This document shows, piece by piece, positions 45,003 to 56,512 of a stretch of 64,000 bases of DNA. Under the pieces are notes generated by a model. The model ran no database searches and was not told the DNA's origin. It saw only the letters and a program-made list of their open reading frames with translations. Source of the DNA: Adenophora triphylla var. japonica. Taxonomy: Eukaryota; Streptophyta; Magnoliopsida; Asterales; Campanulaceae. Location of the stretch: positions 558,001 to 622,000 of the forward strand of contig JAFEMH010000744.1 of assembly GCA_022495995.1 (NCBI GenBank). The letters run 5' to 3'. Positions within the stretch are counted from its first letter, which is position 1, and each line of letters begins with the position of its first letter. The position numbers were made by a program, and so were the translations under genes.

Positions 45003-46856
45003 TCAAATGTTTACAAACAAGTATAAAATAGTACAAACAAGTCTAAAATAGTCCGTAATCAACTCGGGGGGAGGCCGGAAATTACCCTGGTCCTGGTCCA
45101 TATAACGAGCCATCAACAGCGCCAATTGTCTTTGAGTCTCTGCATGACGCCGATCATTCTCCTCCTGCATCTGCGTCTGAACCGCCAAAGCCTCCGTAAG
45201 CTTTGCCCGCTCGCGTCTCTCCTCCTCCAACGCAGCCTCCAGAGTGTCGACCCTCGGATCATGAAACGTGGGCAGGGCAACATTTCGCCGACGGCCGGTC
45301 GACGTCGACGGGCATTGCCGCCCGTAATCCCCCATCCCTAACACTCGGTCTCCTCTATTTGGATGTCCCTCAGAGGTGACCGAGTGCCAAACATCAGGCA
45401 CAAAGGGGATGGGCTGGTCGGGAGGCGTTCCTTCGGGAAGAACGGCGGCTTGATATGCACTCTGTCAAAATAAAACAAACAATTATAATCATATACACAA
45501 TGTAAGGTACATAAATAAATTTACATATTCAAAATCAAGTCATTTAATGATAGTTTACTTACAAAGGCATTAGCAGAGCGAACGTCAACCCATTGCGGAG
45601 GTTGATCATGCGTTGTAGGATTCCGAAGATGGGTGCTAGCGTAAACATCCACAAAACTGATATTCTGGCCATGCTCCCTTTCCTATAAATAAAATAAGCG
45701 AGATTATTACTTTGAAATTGTAAAAATGCAACATTTAAACTGATTTAAAAGCATGCATACACTACATTTACACTAAAACCATGGATTTCATAGCATCAAC
45801 ATGGCTCCCAGCTAACATACGTACATAAACCTATTTAAAAGCATGCATACACTACTACATTTAAACTAACATACATACCATGCGGTCGTGATGCTCGGCG
45901 ACCGTGAGCGTCCCCATGGTATGCATCGCCGCCGACCCCGAGGAGCCTGCTCTATTGGCCTTAGCCTGTTCGGATATAGCCTTCGCCGCATCCGACCCCC
46001 AATATTCGCAAAATTGATGAAACTCCTCCTCGGTCATCCAAGTAGGTGTCGAGGGCTGTTGTTTCGCCGCGAGCCGGTTAGTATAATATTGTCTCTTCGT
46101 GTTACCTATAAAAAATATGAATATCTCGTAAACATATAATGATGACATTATAAAATTAAAAGAGTATAATCATTGTTAATTAAACTAATTAAGGATAGAT
46201 AAATATGTTACCAATATGATCCTTAAATAGCTTGTGAGCCTGTATATCGAAAACATATCTAGCCGTCGCCTCGTCGATTTCCGGCGCCCAATAATATTTC
46301 CCCTACAACATATAATGATAACATTACAAAACTAAAAGAGTATAATCATTATTAATTATAACATTTTAATAACAAACTAACATTTAAGTTTTAAATAAAA
46401 ACCATTAACACATTACCTTAAACTCCTCCCAAGCATCCTCCTTCTGCCTCGGTGGCTGCCTCGGTGGCAATGATTTCCAGTTGGGACAATACTCTGTCAT
46501 TTTCCGAGACCGCCAATATTGCCCGATCTTAGTCCCTGTGGTAGGGTATCCACCTACAAACCTGCCAAGTATATTTATACAATAACATTTTAACTTAAAT
46601 AATGAATTATATATAAAACAAAAAGGAACCAACTTATATCAAATTAATGAAGAGTTACTTACTGGTCATAATGTGACGATATCCGGACAAATATCCTCCC
46701 CTCAGAATCGACAGTAGTCTGAGTATCGGCCCCAGAGGTGGAGCTAGTACTACTGCGTGAAGGGTCGACATCATCAGTACCGGATCGGGACGGTTGCGTC
46801 CCAGTAATAGATGTGTAGATGGGCTTAGTCTTCTTACCCTTTCTACTAGAACTCAT
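45003..46856 (-). CDS. CACTA transposase-family gene (Transposase_24/Ptta type), unit A
   Basis: Six exons, all in frame with GT-AG introns: 46856-46663, 46561-46417, 46302-46212, 46105-45879, 45682-45563 and 45461-45003, giving 411 aa. It starts MSSSRKGKKTKPIYTS. The central WMTEEEFHQFCEYWGSDAAK and KANRAGSSGSAAMHTMGTL are typical of plant Ptta/En-Spm proteins (PF03004). The C-terminal exon has a coiled coil (EEERRERAKLTEALAVQTQM). This resembles the accessory DNA-binding component; the TnpD-like catalytic transposase is absent, so the element is probably non-autonomous. Exon calls are mine and are supported by the same splice sites in unit B. Confidence 0.75.
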
Positions 46857-46969
46857 ATCTGTATTACAGTAAAAATATTAAAATATACAACTTTAACAAT
46901 AGGAAACAATATATTCACAATGCATCTAAAACTTTAGAGCAAGAGAGAGAAACACGGTGGAAGGAGGGA

Positions 46970-47025
46970 CGGACGGACGGACGGAGACGGACGGACGGAC
47001 GGCGGAGCAGCTCGAGACGGAGACG
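46970..47025. repeat. Short (ggac)n/(gagac)n tracts
   Basis: Tandem ggacggac and gagacggagacgg runs upstream of the transposase gene's start, likely in its 5' leader. Confidence 0.5.
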
Positions 47026-47395
47026 GAGACGGTGGACGGACGGCGAAGCTAGGCGGTGTGGAGAGGTGGACGGCGGCGGTGGTGTGAGAGCTAGGTCGCA
47101 GGGTAGAGAAAGATAGCGAGAAGAGAGAGAGGGAAATATTCCGCGTAACTGATTTCAGAAATCCAAAATTAGTATTTATAATTACTCTCAGCGACGGAAT
47201 ATTCCGCCGCTATATATTAATTATAGCGGCGGAATTACATTCCGACGCTATAATTAATATTTTGCGGCGGAATATTCCGCCGCTGCAAAATCCGACGCTA
47301 ACCTTCACGTTCACATGGATCGATGACGTGGCAAGTTCACCGACGGAAATTTCCGCCGCTGTTTTTAACCTCAGCGACGGAAATTTCCGCCGCTA

Positions 47396-48252
47396 TTATT
47401 AATAAATATCATTGTTTTTATTATATATAACATGAAACTTAATTAATTATAAATTGGAAAGTAAGTTATATTACACTAATCTAGTCTGAAAAAGAGGGTG
47501 GGTACATTCTTATCCCTATGCTTGAAATTGTTAGAGATATTATCAAATATCGGGAATTGACAAATCTTGTCTATAACATATAAAAATCATGGGTCACTCC
47601 CCTTAATAACAATTGGTTTTAAATAAGGGCAAATTGCAACTTGATTATCCATGGTTTGCCAATGGTCGCAATGTGGTTCTCAGCCGTGTAAATTTTGCAA
47701 CCCCCTAGCCAACATTGTCAATTTGTTGCATTCTAATGTAAAATCAATTAAAAATTAACTTTCATTTAAAAAAATGAGTCATGTGCCTCGCCCATAAAAT
47801 TAAAGAGGCAAAATAGACATTTGACATTGTCATGACTCATTTTTTTAATTAATGTTAGTTTTAAACTAATTTTTAAATAAAATTAAAAAATATTTTTCAA
47901 ATGCATTTTAATATTATATTATATCTATTGAAAAATAAAATATTATTCTCTTTATCTTTTTGAAAGGAAAATAATTTTCTCTTAAAAAAGTGAAAATATG
48001 ATAATTATTATTTTCATTGAATTATTCTTTTAATATTTAAGAATATTATTTATATGTTTTTTTAACTATAATGTTATTTATAGAGGTTGAGGGAAAGACG
48101 GTGGAACCTTGCACCACTTGGGTTGGAAAAGACGACAAGGGCGAGGAGAGAGTACAAAGATTTTTATGTTTTTCGGCAAGGGTGAAGGGAGGGACGGCGG
48201 AGATAATGAAATGGGGAGGGGAGGAAAGTTTTCCACATCTAGGGTTAGAAAA
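47396..48252. other. AT-rich spacer, no feature recognised
   Basis: I see no coding region or repeat family here. It abuts the truncated CACTA and may be the junction side of a tandem duplication. Confidence 0.5.

Positions 48253-48254
<2 letters not shown>

Positions 48255-48313
<59 letters not shown>
48255..48313. repeat. (TA)n microsatellite
   Basis: Nearly 60 bp of alternating ta. The open frames crossing it are artefacts. Confidence 0.95.
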
Positions 48314-48317
<4 letters not shown>

Positions 48318-48424
48318 GTTGGTGAGGAGGGCTATGGCTTCGCCACGTGAACAAGTTGAGGCAAACTCTTGATTTTGGAGAAGCCACGTCATCACTATCC
48401 CAAAATCTATATGATTTTTGATAT

Positions 48425-48995
48425 TCTCCTTATTAGCTAATACTATTAGTTAATAATAATAGTTATTATATAGGTTAACTATTACTATTAATAGTATTAG
48501 TTAACTATAATAGTTACTTTATAAGTTAACTATTACTATTAATAGTATTAGTTAACTATAATAGTTACTATATAAGTTAACTATTACTATTAATAGTATT
48601 AGTTAACTATAATAGTTACTATATATGTTAACTATTACTATTAATAGTATTAGTTAACGATAATAGTTACTTTATAAGTTAATTATTACTATTAATTGTA
48701 TTAGTTAACTATAATAGTTATTATATATGTTAACTATTGCTATAAATAGTATTAGTTAACTATAATAGTTACTATATAAGTTAACTATTACTATTAATAG
48801 TATTAGTTAACTATAATAGTTACTATTTATGTTAACTATTACTATTAATAGTATTAGTTAACTATAATAGTTACTATATATGCTAACTATTATTATAAAT
48901 AGTATTAATTTACTATATAGGTTAAGTAATAGTATTATAGTTATAATATATGTTAACTATTACTATTAATAATATTAGTTAATCATAATAGTTAC
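48425..48995. repeat. 51-bp tandem array
   Basis: About ten copies of an AT-only unit close to 51 bp, with core ttaactattactattaatag and ttagttaactataatagtta. The unit is itself close to palindromic. Confidence 0.8.
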
Positions 48996-49001
48996 TATAT
49001 A

Positions 49002-49288
49002 CTCCCTCCGTCCCACCAAAACTGATACTTATTTCCTTTTTGGTCTGTTCTAGCCAACCTGATACTTCCCAAAATGGAAGGGAGTCTTTACTATTTACCC
49101 CACTCATTCTCTCTCCTATTTCACTTTTACACTCACAACATTCTCTCTCCTAACTATTCCTCCCACTCATTCTCTCTCCTATTTAATTCTTCATACTCAC
49201 AACATTTTCTTTCACTTTTTCTCTCTCTTACTTTTCCTTAATTCGCATGCCCAGAAATTTGGTATCAGTTTTGGTGGGACGGAGGGAG
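49002..49288. mobile_element. Stowaway-like MITE (complete)
   Basis: 287 bp with long inverted termini (ctccctccgtcccaccaaaa...; the complement ends at 49288) and TA target duplications (49000-49001, 49289-49290). No coding capacity. Confidence 0.9.
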
Positions 49289-49814
49289 TATATATCAAAG
49301 TAGGTCGTTAATAATGCCAATGAGCATTTAGCTTAAAGGCGTACTTTTCTCGGGAAGGTTAAGGGTTGGAACCCCCTACATTGTATTTAAAATGTTGTAG
49401 TTTGAAAAGAAATAGGTCGTTAGTTTTTTCATTCACTTTGTTAACGTCCATAAAAAATGTTGCATACTGACATAAATTATGACATCAAAAATAAATGACA
49501 CAAAGTATGAACATCAAAAATAAAATAGCAAAAATTGCTACATTGTTAGTCACAATGCAATTCCTATTAAACTTATGTGCAACAAAGTTATTAAAATTGA
49601 ACACAATTTTTCTAACTTTATAAATGTTAGTGTTTTGATTCATTTATAATATACTTATATTATAAAAAATAAATCATGATATTAGCAAATTAACTTCCCG
49701 TGCGGAGCACGGGTTACCTACTAGTAAAAAATAAAGGTCACTGGGTATTACTCATAATCGTAGGGTTTTAATATTTCTATTTCACTAAATGTTTAATTTT
49801 TGCCAAAAACTTGT

Positions 49815-51030
49815 AAAAAACGCGTTTTTTTTTAGCTTAAAAAAAACGTGTTTTAGAATACGATGTATCCACTCTCTCTCTCTCTCTACCCGTAGCCTCT
49901 CTCTCTCTCTAAACGCAATTCACATAGATCGTCTTCTCCAATTTCAATCGCCATCACCGAGCTTCTTCTCTCCAAATCAACCGGCGACGTCTCCCCTATC
50001 CAAAACCCATTCATTGGCGACCTCCCCCACCGTCTTCTCCGGCTACCATCAACAACCGCCGCTTCATCACCGTTCATATCAAGAATTTAGACAGAGAAAT
50101 TGAAAATTGAAGTTGCAAAATTGATGAGAAATTGAAGAAGATAGAAAGGGGAATTGAAGGTAGTGGCTGTACCGATCCTTGGTGATTTGCCAAACTACTT
50201 CATAAGGTACTGCCGCTACATTGTTTGATGGACTTGAGCCATCTCGAAACCATCACAGTTTCCAAACCTTGAATACCCCTTTTCATCTACTTGATTCATC
50301 TCCTAATCTCCCCCAGATGTCACAATGAAACCTAGATGCCAGTGTTGTAGATAAAGAAGGACGAAGGGGTTGGGGGATTTGATCTGGTGCGTTGTGGAAG
50401 AAGAAGGATGAAGGGGTTGGGGGGATTTGATGTGCCAGTGTATTATAATTCGAGTGCCAGTGCAATAGTTTTGGAATGCCAGTACAACTTGCGTGCAAAA
50501 TAAATCAGATGGGAATTTGAGTGCCAGTGTACGTGTTTTTGAGTGCCAGTGTATGTGTTTTCAAATGCCAGTCCAAGGTTTTTTTAATGCCAGTCCATGT
50601 TTTTTTGAATACCAGCAAAAATAATTATCAGTGTTTTTGAGTGCCAGTGTATTTGTATTTGAGTGTCAATATACGTGATTTTGAATGCCAGTCCATGTTT
50701 TTTTGAATGCCAGTGCTTGTGTTTTTGAGAGCCAGCAAAAATATTAGTGTAACAAAGTGCCAGTGTTAGTATAACAGAGTGCCAGTGTGAAGAGTGCCAG
50801 TTCATGTATATAAAAGTGTCAGTGCCAGTTTAACAAAGTGCCAGTGCCAGTTTACACTGGCAAAACTGGCACTTTGTTAAATTGGTACTGGCACTTTTTT
50901 CACTGGCATTTTGTTACACATGCACTGGCACTTTATCACACTGGCACTTTTTTAAACAGGCACTGGCATAAACGGGGAAACACAAAACACGTTTTTCCTA
51001 AGTGACAGGAAAAACGCGTTTTTCATAAGA
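49815..51030. mobile_element. Inverted-repeat element rich in TGCCAGT
   Basis: The ends share inverted sequences: aaaaaacgcgttttt and aaaaacgtgttttag (49817-49858) against aaacacgtttttcc and aaaaacgcgtttttc (50985-51025). Inside are a CT-rich tract (49870-49910) and the TGCCAGT array. I recognise no protein. It may be a fold-back or Mutator-type non-autonomous transposon; family unknown. Confidence 0.4.
50430..50965. repeat. Inverted TGCCAGT array with central hairpin
   Basis: Some 20 copies of gtgccagtg-like words on the plus strand from 50430 to 50850, then the complement (actggcact) from 50855 to 50965. A perfect 17-bp hairpin (tttaacaaagtgccagt, 50829-50845, with 50865-50881) marks the switch. 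Open frames over it are low-complexity. Confidence 0.75.
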
Positions 51031-51201
51031 CCAACTCTTAATTTTTTAATAAAAAATTTTCATTTGTCTCGCAAAAGAAAGGCTAATTTGAGGAGTTCAT
51101 TTTTTTTCACATAGATGACACATAACGGAGAATTACTCTTTTTGTTTTCTTTTTTCTTCAAAAATTGGCATTTCTTCTTTACTAAGATTTGTGCCCAAAA
51201 G
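51031..51201. other. AT-rich spacer
   Basis: Nothing recognised. Confidence 0.4.
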
Positions 51202-51458
51202 TTTGATGTTTTATGGAGCATATATCATGTCAATTTGTTTAGTTTAGACAAACAAATTAATAAAATATTTTGGTTTTTCTTATCCAAGAAATACTAATAC
51301 CACTCTTTCATGCATAACGTGCGCATGGTTTCTAAAAATGTCAAGGCTATTGGGCATTATTATTCATTTCATTTAAATACATGTGTTTAATTTTTCTTCA
51401 TTTTCAGGAGAATAAGGATCCTAAAAGAAAATACCCCCTCTAGCAAAAGTGTCCTTTT
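51202..51458. repeat. 257-bp flank repeat, left copy
   Basis: Runs from tttgatgttttatggag to agtgtcctttt, directly before the copia 5' LTR. An almost identical copy lies at 56226-56482, after the truncated 3' LTR. The sequence is AT-rich, with no gene recognised. Confidence 0.9.
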
Positions 51459-51689
51459 TGTTAGAATATTATCACTTTGGTGATAATATTTAGGTATATA
51501 TCTTGTATATTTACATTCCTAGTTTATAGCAATTTGGTAAATAGATAGGTATGTAATATAGATAGGACCGACAATTAGGGGATTGATTTGCTGTTGATCT
51601 CTTCCCATATTCACGTTTGTAAAGTCTTTTGTAAAGTCCTGTATTTATACACGTTGAAGGCAATGAGAAGGAAGGGGAAAATATTCTCA
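51459..51689 (+). repeat. 5' LTR of the copia element
   Basis: 231 bp, from tgttagaatattatcac to aaaatattctca. The TATA candidate gtatttatac is at about 51641. Confidence 0.85.
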
Positions 51690-51696
51690 GTTTATA

Positions 51697-51708
51697 TGGT
51701 ATCACGAG
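51697..51708 (+). other. Primer binding site of the copia element
   Basis: tggtatcacgag; the first eight bases match the initiator tRNA-Met primer sequence tggtatcagagc and the rest deviate. Confidence 0.65.
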
Positions 51709-51799
51709 ATGTCTAGGGCAAAATTCTTTCGCTGCGCCTCCTCCGTGACCTAAGTCATTTTTCTCCTTCTTTGTCCGTGTCTTCTTCTCTCTCTCAGCC

Positions 51800-52924
51800 A
51801 TGTCTAGTTCTCGAGGTCCCCTTCATCCGGCCATGGCGGTCACAAATATCAAGAATAGCATCGCTGTTACTCTTGAACTCGAGAATGTACAATACGCAAC
51901 ATGGGCTGAAGTTTTCAAAGTGCATGCTCGATCTCTCGATGTTCTTCATCATATTGTTCCACCCACGACCAAAAAGAAAGAACCCACCACGGATGAGGAG
52001 ATCGAAATGCACGATACTCTGGATGCAAAGGTGCTTGGTTGGATTTATGGCACAATTTCTCCAGATCTTCTTAACACCATCTTGGAACCAGGTCAGACAG
52101 CAATGGCAGCTTGGGATACCTTGAAGGACATCTTCGAGGATAACAAAAACTCACGCACGGTTAGCCTTGAGCAGGAATTCACATCCACGCTCATGGAACA
52201 CTTCCCTTCCGCCTCCTCCTACTGTCAACAATTGAAGCAGATCGCAGATCAGTTGAAAAACGTTGGCTCACCGGTGGGTAATGATCGCATGGTATTACAG
52301 ATGGTGGCTGGCTTGACTGAAGCATATGGTGGTGTAGCTACTCTTCTTCGTCAAATGAGCCCTCTCCCTAAATTTCATCAAGCCCGTTCCATGCTTATTC
52401 TTGAAGAGACGGGGCTGCAAAAGAAAGCATTCACAACCTCTGCCTCTGCCTCTGCCATGATGGCTCGTGATGTGGCTCCATCTCTTCCAAGTTTGCTTCC
52501 CACACCACCTGCTAATGGTGGCCGGAAAAATCGAGGCAATGGCAAGAAGGGAAAAGGCAGTGGTAAGAATGGGTCATCAAATTCGGCTGGATCAAAATAT
52601 GGTGCTGCTTCAGTTAACCGTGGGACGGGTTCGGCTCAGTTTGATAGGGCTCCAAATCAGTGGTCTGGTACACAGAATCAGTGGAACGGACAAGGGCAAG
52701 CACCATGGAGCGGGGCTTGGAATTGGCCGTGGGCAGTACCACCATGCCCTTACCCAACAGCGGCCACTCCTGCCCGTAAATCCTCCCACACAGACCGCCG
52801 AAGACTGTGCACTGGCACCAGGCCGCAGCAGGCTTACATGGCTTCTGGTAATCCTCCTTCACCAACGGACGTGGAAGCAGCAATGCACACGCTGATATGG
52901 CCCCTCCTCCTCCGAAGTGGTTGA
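51800..52924 (+). pseudogene. gag: copia gag
   Basis: An open frame of 374 codons from the ATG at 51800 ([16 protein letters not shown]). The UBN2/Retrotran_gag-type region ([20 protein letters not shown], then [20 protein letters not shown]) is followed by a Gly/Asn-rich linker. No CCHC knuckle is seen. Frame changes near 52785 and 52893 separate the last part from the protease; the correct continuation into pol is in the +1 frame. The ATG context and the lack of an earlier start support the chosen start. Confidence 0.8.
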
Positions 52925-55900
52925 TGGATTCAGCCGCCACATCTCATATGACTTCCTCGTCAGGTACTCTTACGCCCTATTTTAATTCGAGTTCACATCA
53001 TGGCATTACTGTAGGAAATGGTCATTCGATTCCTATAAAGGGCTATGGGCATTCTAGTTTGTCTCCCTATCACCCTCAACTCACTCTTAAAAATGTTCTC
53101 CATGCTCCTAACATTATTACAAACCTTGTGTCTGTTAGAAAATTCACTACTGATAATTCAGTTTTCGTAGAATTTGACCCATTTGGTTTTGCTGTTAAGG
53201 ATTTCAAGACGGGGAGACAACTTATGAGATGTGAGAGTAGAGGGGATCTTTATCCCTTCACAAGCCACAAGTCGTCCAATTCTCAGTTTGCTTTTGCTGT
53301 TTCTTCACCAAGTTTATGGCGCGATCGTTTGGGTCACCCCGGCATTCCTGTTATGAATTCTCTTGTCAAGAATAAATTCATAGATTGTAGTAGGACTAAA
53401 GTTAATCATGTATGTCAAGCTTGTTCACTAGGCAAACAGGTTAAACTTCTGTTTGATGATTCTACTTCAAGTACGTTATTTCCTTTTGATATTATACATA
53501 GTGACTTGTGGACATCTCCCATATTAAGTTCTTCTGGCCATAGATATTATTTACTTTTTTTGGATGATTATTCGCCTTATTTATGGGTTTTTCCTTTAGC
53601 TCATAAATCGGATGTGTACCCCACATTTTTGACTTTTCGCACTTTTATCAAAACTCAGTTTGAGCGTAACATTAAAACTTTTCAATGTGATAATGGACGT
53701 GAATTTGATAATAAGCATTTTTGGGAGTTTGGTAAACTGCATGGGCTATCTCTTCGTCTTTCTTGCCCTTACACATCTCCTCAAAATGGAAAAGCCGAAC
53801 GAAAAATTCGCACAATAAATAATATGGTTCGTACGTTTATGACCCATGCCAATCTTCCTTCAAATTTTTGGCATCATGCCGTTCATATGGCAACGTACAT
53901 GCTTAATATTCTTCCAAACTCGTCACTTAATTTTATTTCTCCGCTCCAAGTTTTATATCTTAGAGCACCTACATTTTCTCATCTTCGGGTTTTTGGTTGC
54001 TTGTGTTACACGTTGATCCCGTCCACCACTATCAATAAACTTCAAGCTCGTTCGACACCATGTGTCTTCTTGGGTTATCCCGACAATCATAGGGGGTACA
54101 AGTGTTATGACTTTGCATCTAGGAAAATCATCATTTGTCGTCATGTTATATTTGATGAGAATCGTTTCCCATTTCAGTTTATACATGAAAATATCCCCTC
54201 TGCGTATAATTTTCTGGATGATGAAATATCTCCATTTGTGCTGGCCAATCTCTCTCCCACCGCCCAGCCCCCTCAAACAGCCCAACCTGAGCCTGCCTCT
54301 CCTCCGACAGCTCATTCTTCAAATCGCCTCGCTCCTCCTTTGGTCTCTCCAAATATTGGTGTTCCTACAAACCCACCTCTTCACATTTCACCTCCTCAGC
54401 CCACTGTCATGGATACTCAAGTTGGTCCTATTTCCTTGGCTCGTGGACTAGTGACTCAAAGTCAACATGGGATAGTTAAACCCAAAATCCCCTTTAGTCT
54501 ATACACTGCAGTCTCTAAATCTCCTATTCCAAAATCCCCTCTCTTTGCCCTTAATGATCCTAATTGGAAGATGGCAATGCATGATGAATATGATGCTCTT
54601 ATTAAAAATAGGACGTGGGAGTTGGTGTCCCGTCCACCTCATGCTAACATTATCCGTTCATTGTGGATTTTTACTCATAAGGACAGGGCTGATGGAACAT
54701 TTGAGAGACACAAGGCTCGCCTTGTTTGTGTGGAAAAACACAACGCATTGGTATAGATTGTGGCGAGACTTTTAGCCCGGTAGTCAAACCGGCTACTATT
54801 CGGACAGTTTTGAGTATTGCAGTTTCGAGAAAATGGGCAATGCATCAACTTGATGTTAAAAATGTCTTTTTGCATGGTGATCTCAATGAAACGGTATACA
54901 TGTATCAACCTCTCGGTTTCCGTAGCGCGAAGTTTCCTAATCATGTTTGTTTGCTTCAAAAGTTGCTTTATGGGCTTAAGCAAGCTCCTCGAGCGTGGTA
55001 CAAACGTTTCGCAGATTTTGTTACATCTTTGGGCTTTGTTCAAAGTCGTTGTGATCACTCTCTGTTTATTTTTCGGGATAATGGTGTTATGGCTTATTTG
55101 TTAGTTTATGTCGATGACATAATTTTGACTGCCTCTTCCGAGTTGGTTTGTTCCAAGATTATCTCTTCTTTGAGTGCTGAATTTGCCATGAAAGACTTGG
55201 GCACTCTTAGTTCATTCTTGGGCATAGCTGTGACTCACCATTCGGATTCATTATTTCTCTCACAACGGAAGTATGCTTTAGAAATTGTTGAAAGGGCCGG
55301 CATGGCATCCTGTAAACCATGTTCTACTCCTGTTGATACCAAACCCAAGTTTAGCGCCCATACAAGTCCACCCTTTGCTGATCCATCCAAGTACAGAAGT
55401 CTCGCTGGGGCGCTTCAGTACTTGACATTTACAAGGCCGGACATCACGTATGTTGTTCAACAAGTGTGCTTATTTATGCACGATCCCCGAGAGGAACATA
55501 TGCAAGCGCTAAAGCGAATAATAAGGTATGTCCAGGGTACGTGTGACTATGGACTACATTTATTTGCTTCTTCAACTTCATCTCTTGTCTCATTTACTGA
55601 TGCGGATTGGGGCGGGTGTCCGGATACGAGACGATCTACTTCGGGTTATTGTGTGTTCTTGGGGTCTAATCTACTTTCTTGGTCCGCCAAACGACAAGCT
55701 ACTATCTCTCGGTCTAGTGCAGAGGCTGAATATAGGGGTGTAGCAAATGTCGTCTCCGAATCATGCTGGCTGAGGAATTTGCTTCTGGAGCTTCATTGTC
55801 CCATACGGCAAGCTACTTTGGTATTTTGTGACAACGTAAGTGCGGTGTATCTTTCGGGCAATCCGGTACAACACCAACGGACTAAACATATCGAAATGGA

Positions 55901-56075
55901 CATCCATTTTGTGCGTGACAAGGTAGCTCGCGGTGAAGTTCGCGTTCGACATGTTCCGTCTCGACATCAAGTGGCTGATATATTTACAAAAGGACTACCT
56001 TCGGTTCTTTTTCTTGATTTTCGGGACAGTCTAAATGTCCGGTTACCTCCCGTTTCGACTGTGGGGGAGTGTTAG
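52897..56075 (+). pseudogene. pol: copia pol: protease, integrase, RT, RNase H
   Basis: Two frames, 52897-54756 and 54726-56075, joined by a lost base near 54730. Protease site [11 protein letters not shown] (Asp-Ser-Ala in place of the usual Asp-Ser/Thr-Gly). Pre-integrase HP...C..C; integrase core HSDLW, CDNGREF and PQNGKAER. RT: LDVKNVFLHGDL, PRAWYKRF, YVDDIILT. RNase H: DADWGGCPDTRRSTSGY, SSAEAEYRG and KHIEMDIHF, ending at the purine tract. It would copy and integrate the element if repaired; as written it is split. Confidence 0.88.
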
Positions 56076-56226
56076 AATATTATCACTTTGGTGATAATAT
56101 TTAGGTATATATCTTGTATATTTACATTCCTAGTTTATAGCAATTTGGTAAATAGATAGGTATGTAATTAACATAGATAGGACCGACAATTAGGGGATTG
56201 ATTTGCTGTTGATCTCTTCCCATATT
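56070..56226 (+). repeat. 3' LTR of the copia element, truncated
   Basis: Only the first 157 bp or so match the 5' LTR (to ...cttcccatatt); it then joins the flank repeat through a 2-base overlap. It carries a 4-base insertion (attaacat) relative to the 5' LTR. Confidence 0.9.
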
Positions 56227-56482
56227 TTGATGTTTTATGGAGCATATATCATGTCAATTTGTTTAGTTTAGACAAACAAATTACTAAAATATTTTGGTTT
56301 TTCTTATCCAAGAAATACTAATACCACTCTTTCATGCATAACGTGCGCATGGTTTCTAAAAATGTCAAGGCTATTGGGCATTATTATTCATTTCATTTAA
56401 ATACAGGTGTTTAATTTTTCTTCATTTTCAGGAGAATAAGGATCCTAAAAGAAAATACCCCCTCTAGCAAAAGTGTCCTTTT
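56226..56482. repeat. 257-bp flank repeat, right copy
   Basis: Matches 51202-51458. It continues into atttataaccc, the sequence expected to the right of an empty insertion site. Confidence 0.9.
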
Positions 56483-56512
56483 ATTTATAACCCTACAACA
56501 TGAACATCAAGG

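Larger units (their letters stand above)
44519..47395. mobile_element. CACTA transposon, remainder (unit A)
   Basis: Continues the element that starts at 8345. It has subterminal palindromes (cagcggcggaaatttccgtc-type) at 44519-44800, the transposase-family gene at 45003-46856 and a second cluster of palindromes at 47180-47395. The right terminus (complement of cactaccag) is not present, so the element is truncated near 47395. The reconstituted length is about 3.1 kb. Confidence 0.8.
48253..49724 (+). mobile_element. Helitron-like non-autonomous element
   Basis: The 3' end is typical: hairpin cccgtgc-gga-gcacggg (49697-49713), then ttaccta and ctag (49721-49724), followed by T. The proposed 5' end is tctatatata at 48253, preceded by A, giving an A|T insertion with no target duplication. 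There is no RepHel coding. It contains a (TA)n tract, a 51-bp tandem array and a nested MITE. The 3' end is firmer than the 5' end. Confidence 0.55.
51459..56226 (+). mobile_element. Ty1/copia LTR retrotransposon
   Basis: 5' LTR 51459-51689, primer site 51697, gag-pol on the plus strand, purine tract gtgggggag (56061-56069) and a truncated 3' LTR 56070-56226. Domain order protease-integrase-RT-RNase H is Ty1/copia. There are three or more frameshifts, so it is inactive as written. The lineage may be Ale/Retrofit-like (small LTR, YVDDIILTASS), which is uncertain. Confidence 0.9.

Noticed and set aside
48071..48395. ORFs across the (TA)n tract
   Set aside because: Their coding length comes from a microsatellite reading as alternating Tyr and Ile.
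49789..50103. Possible serine-rich protein at 49789-50103
   Set aside because: Low-complexity CT-rich frame with no domain; the complementary strand is open as well.
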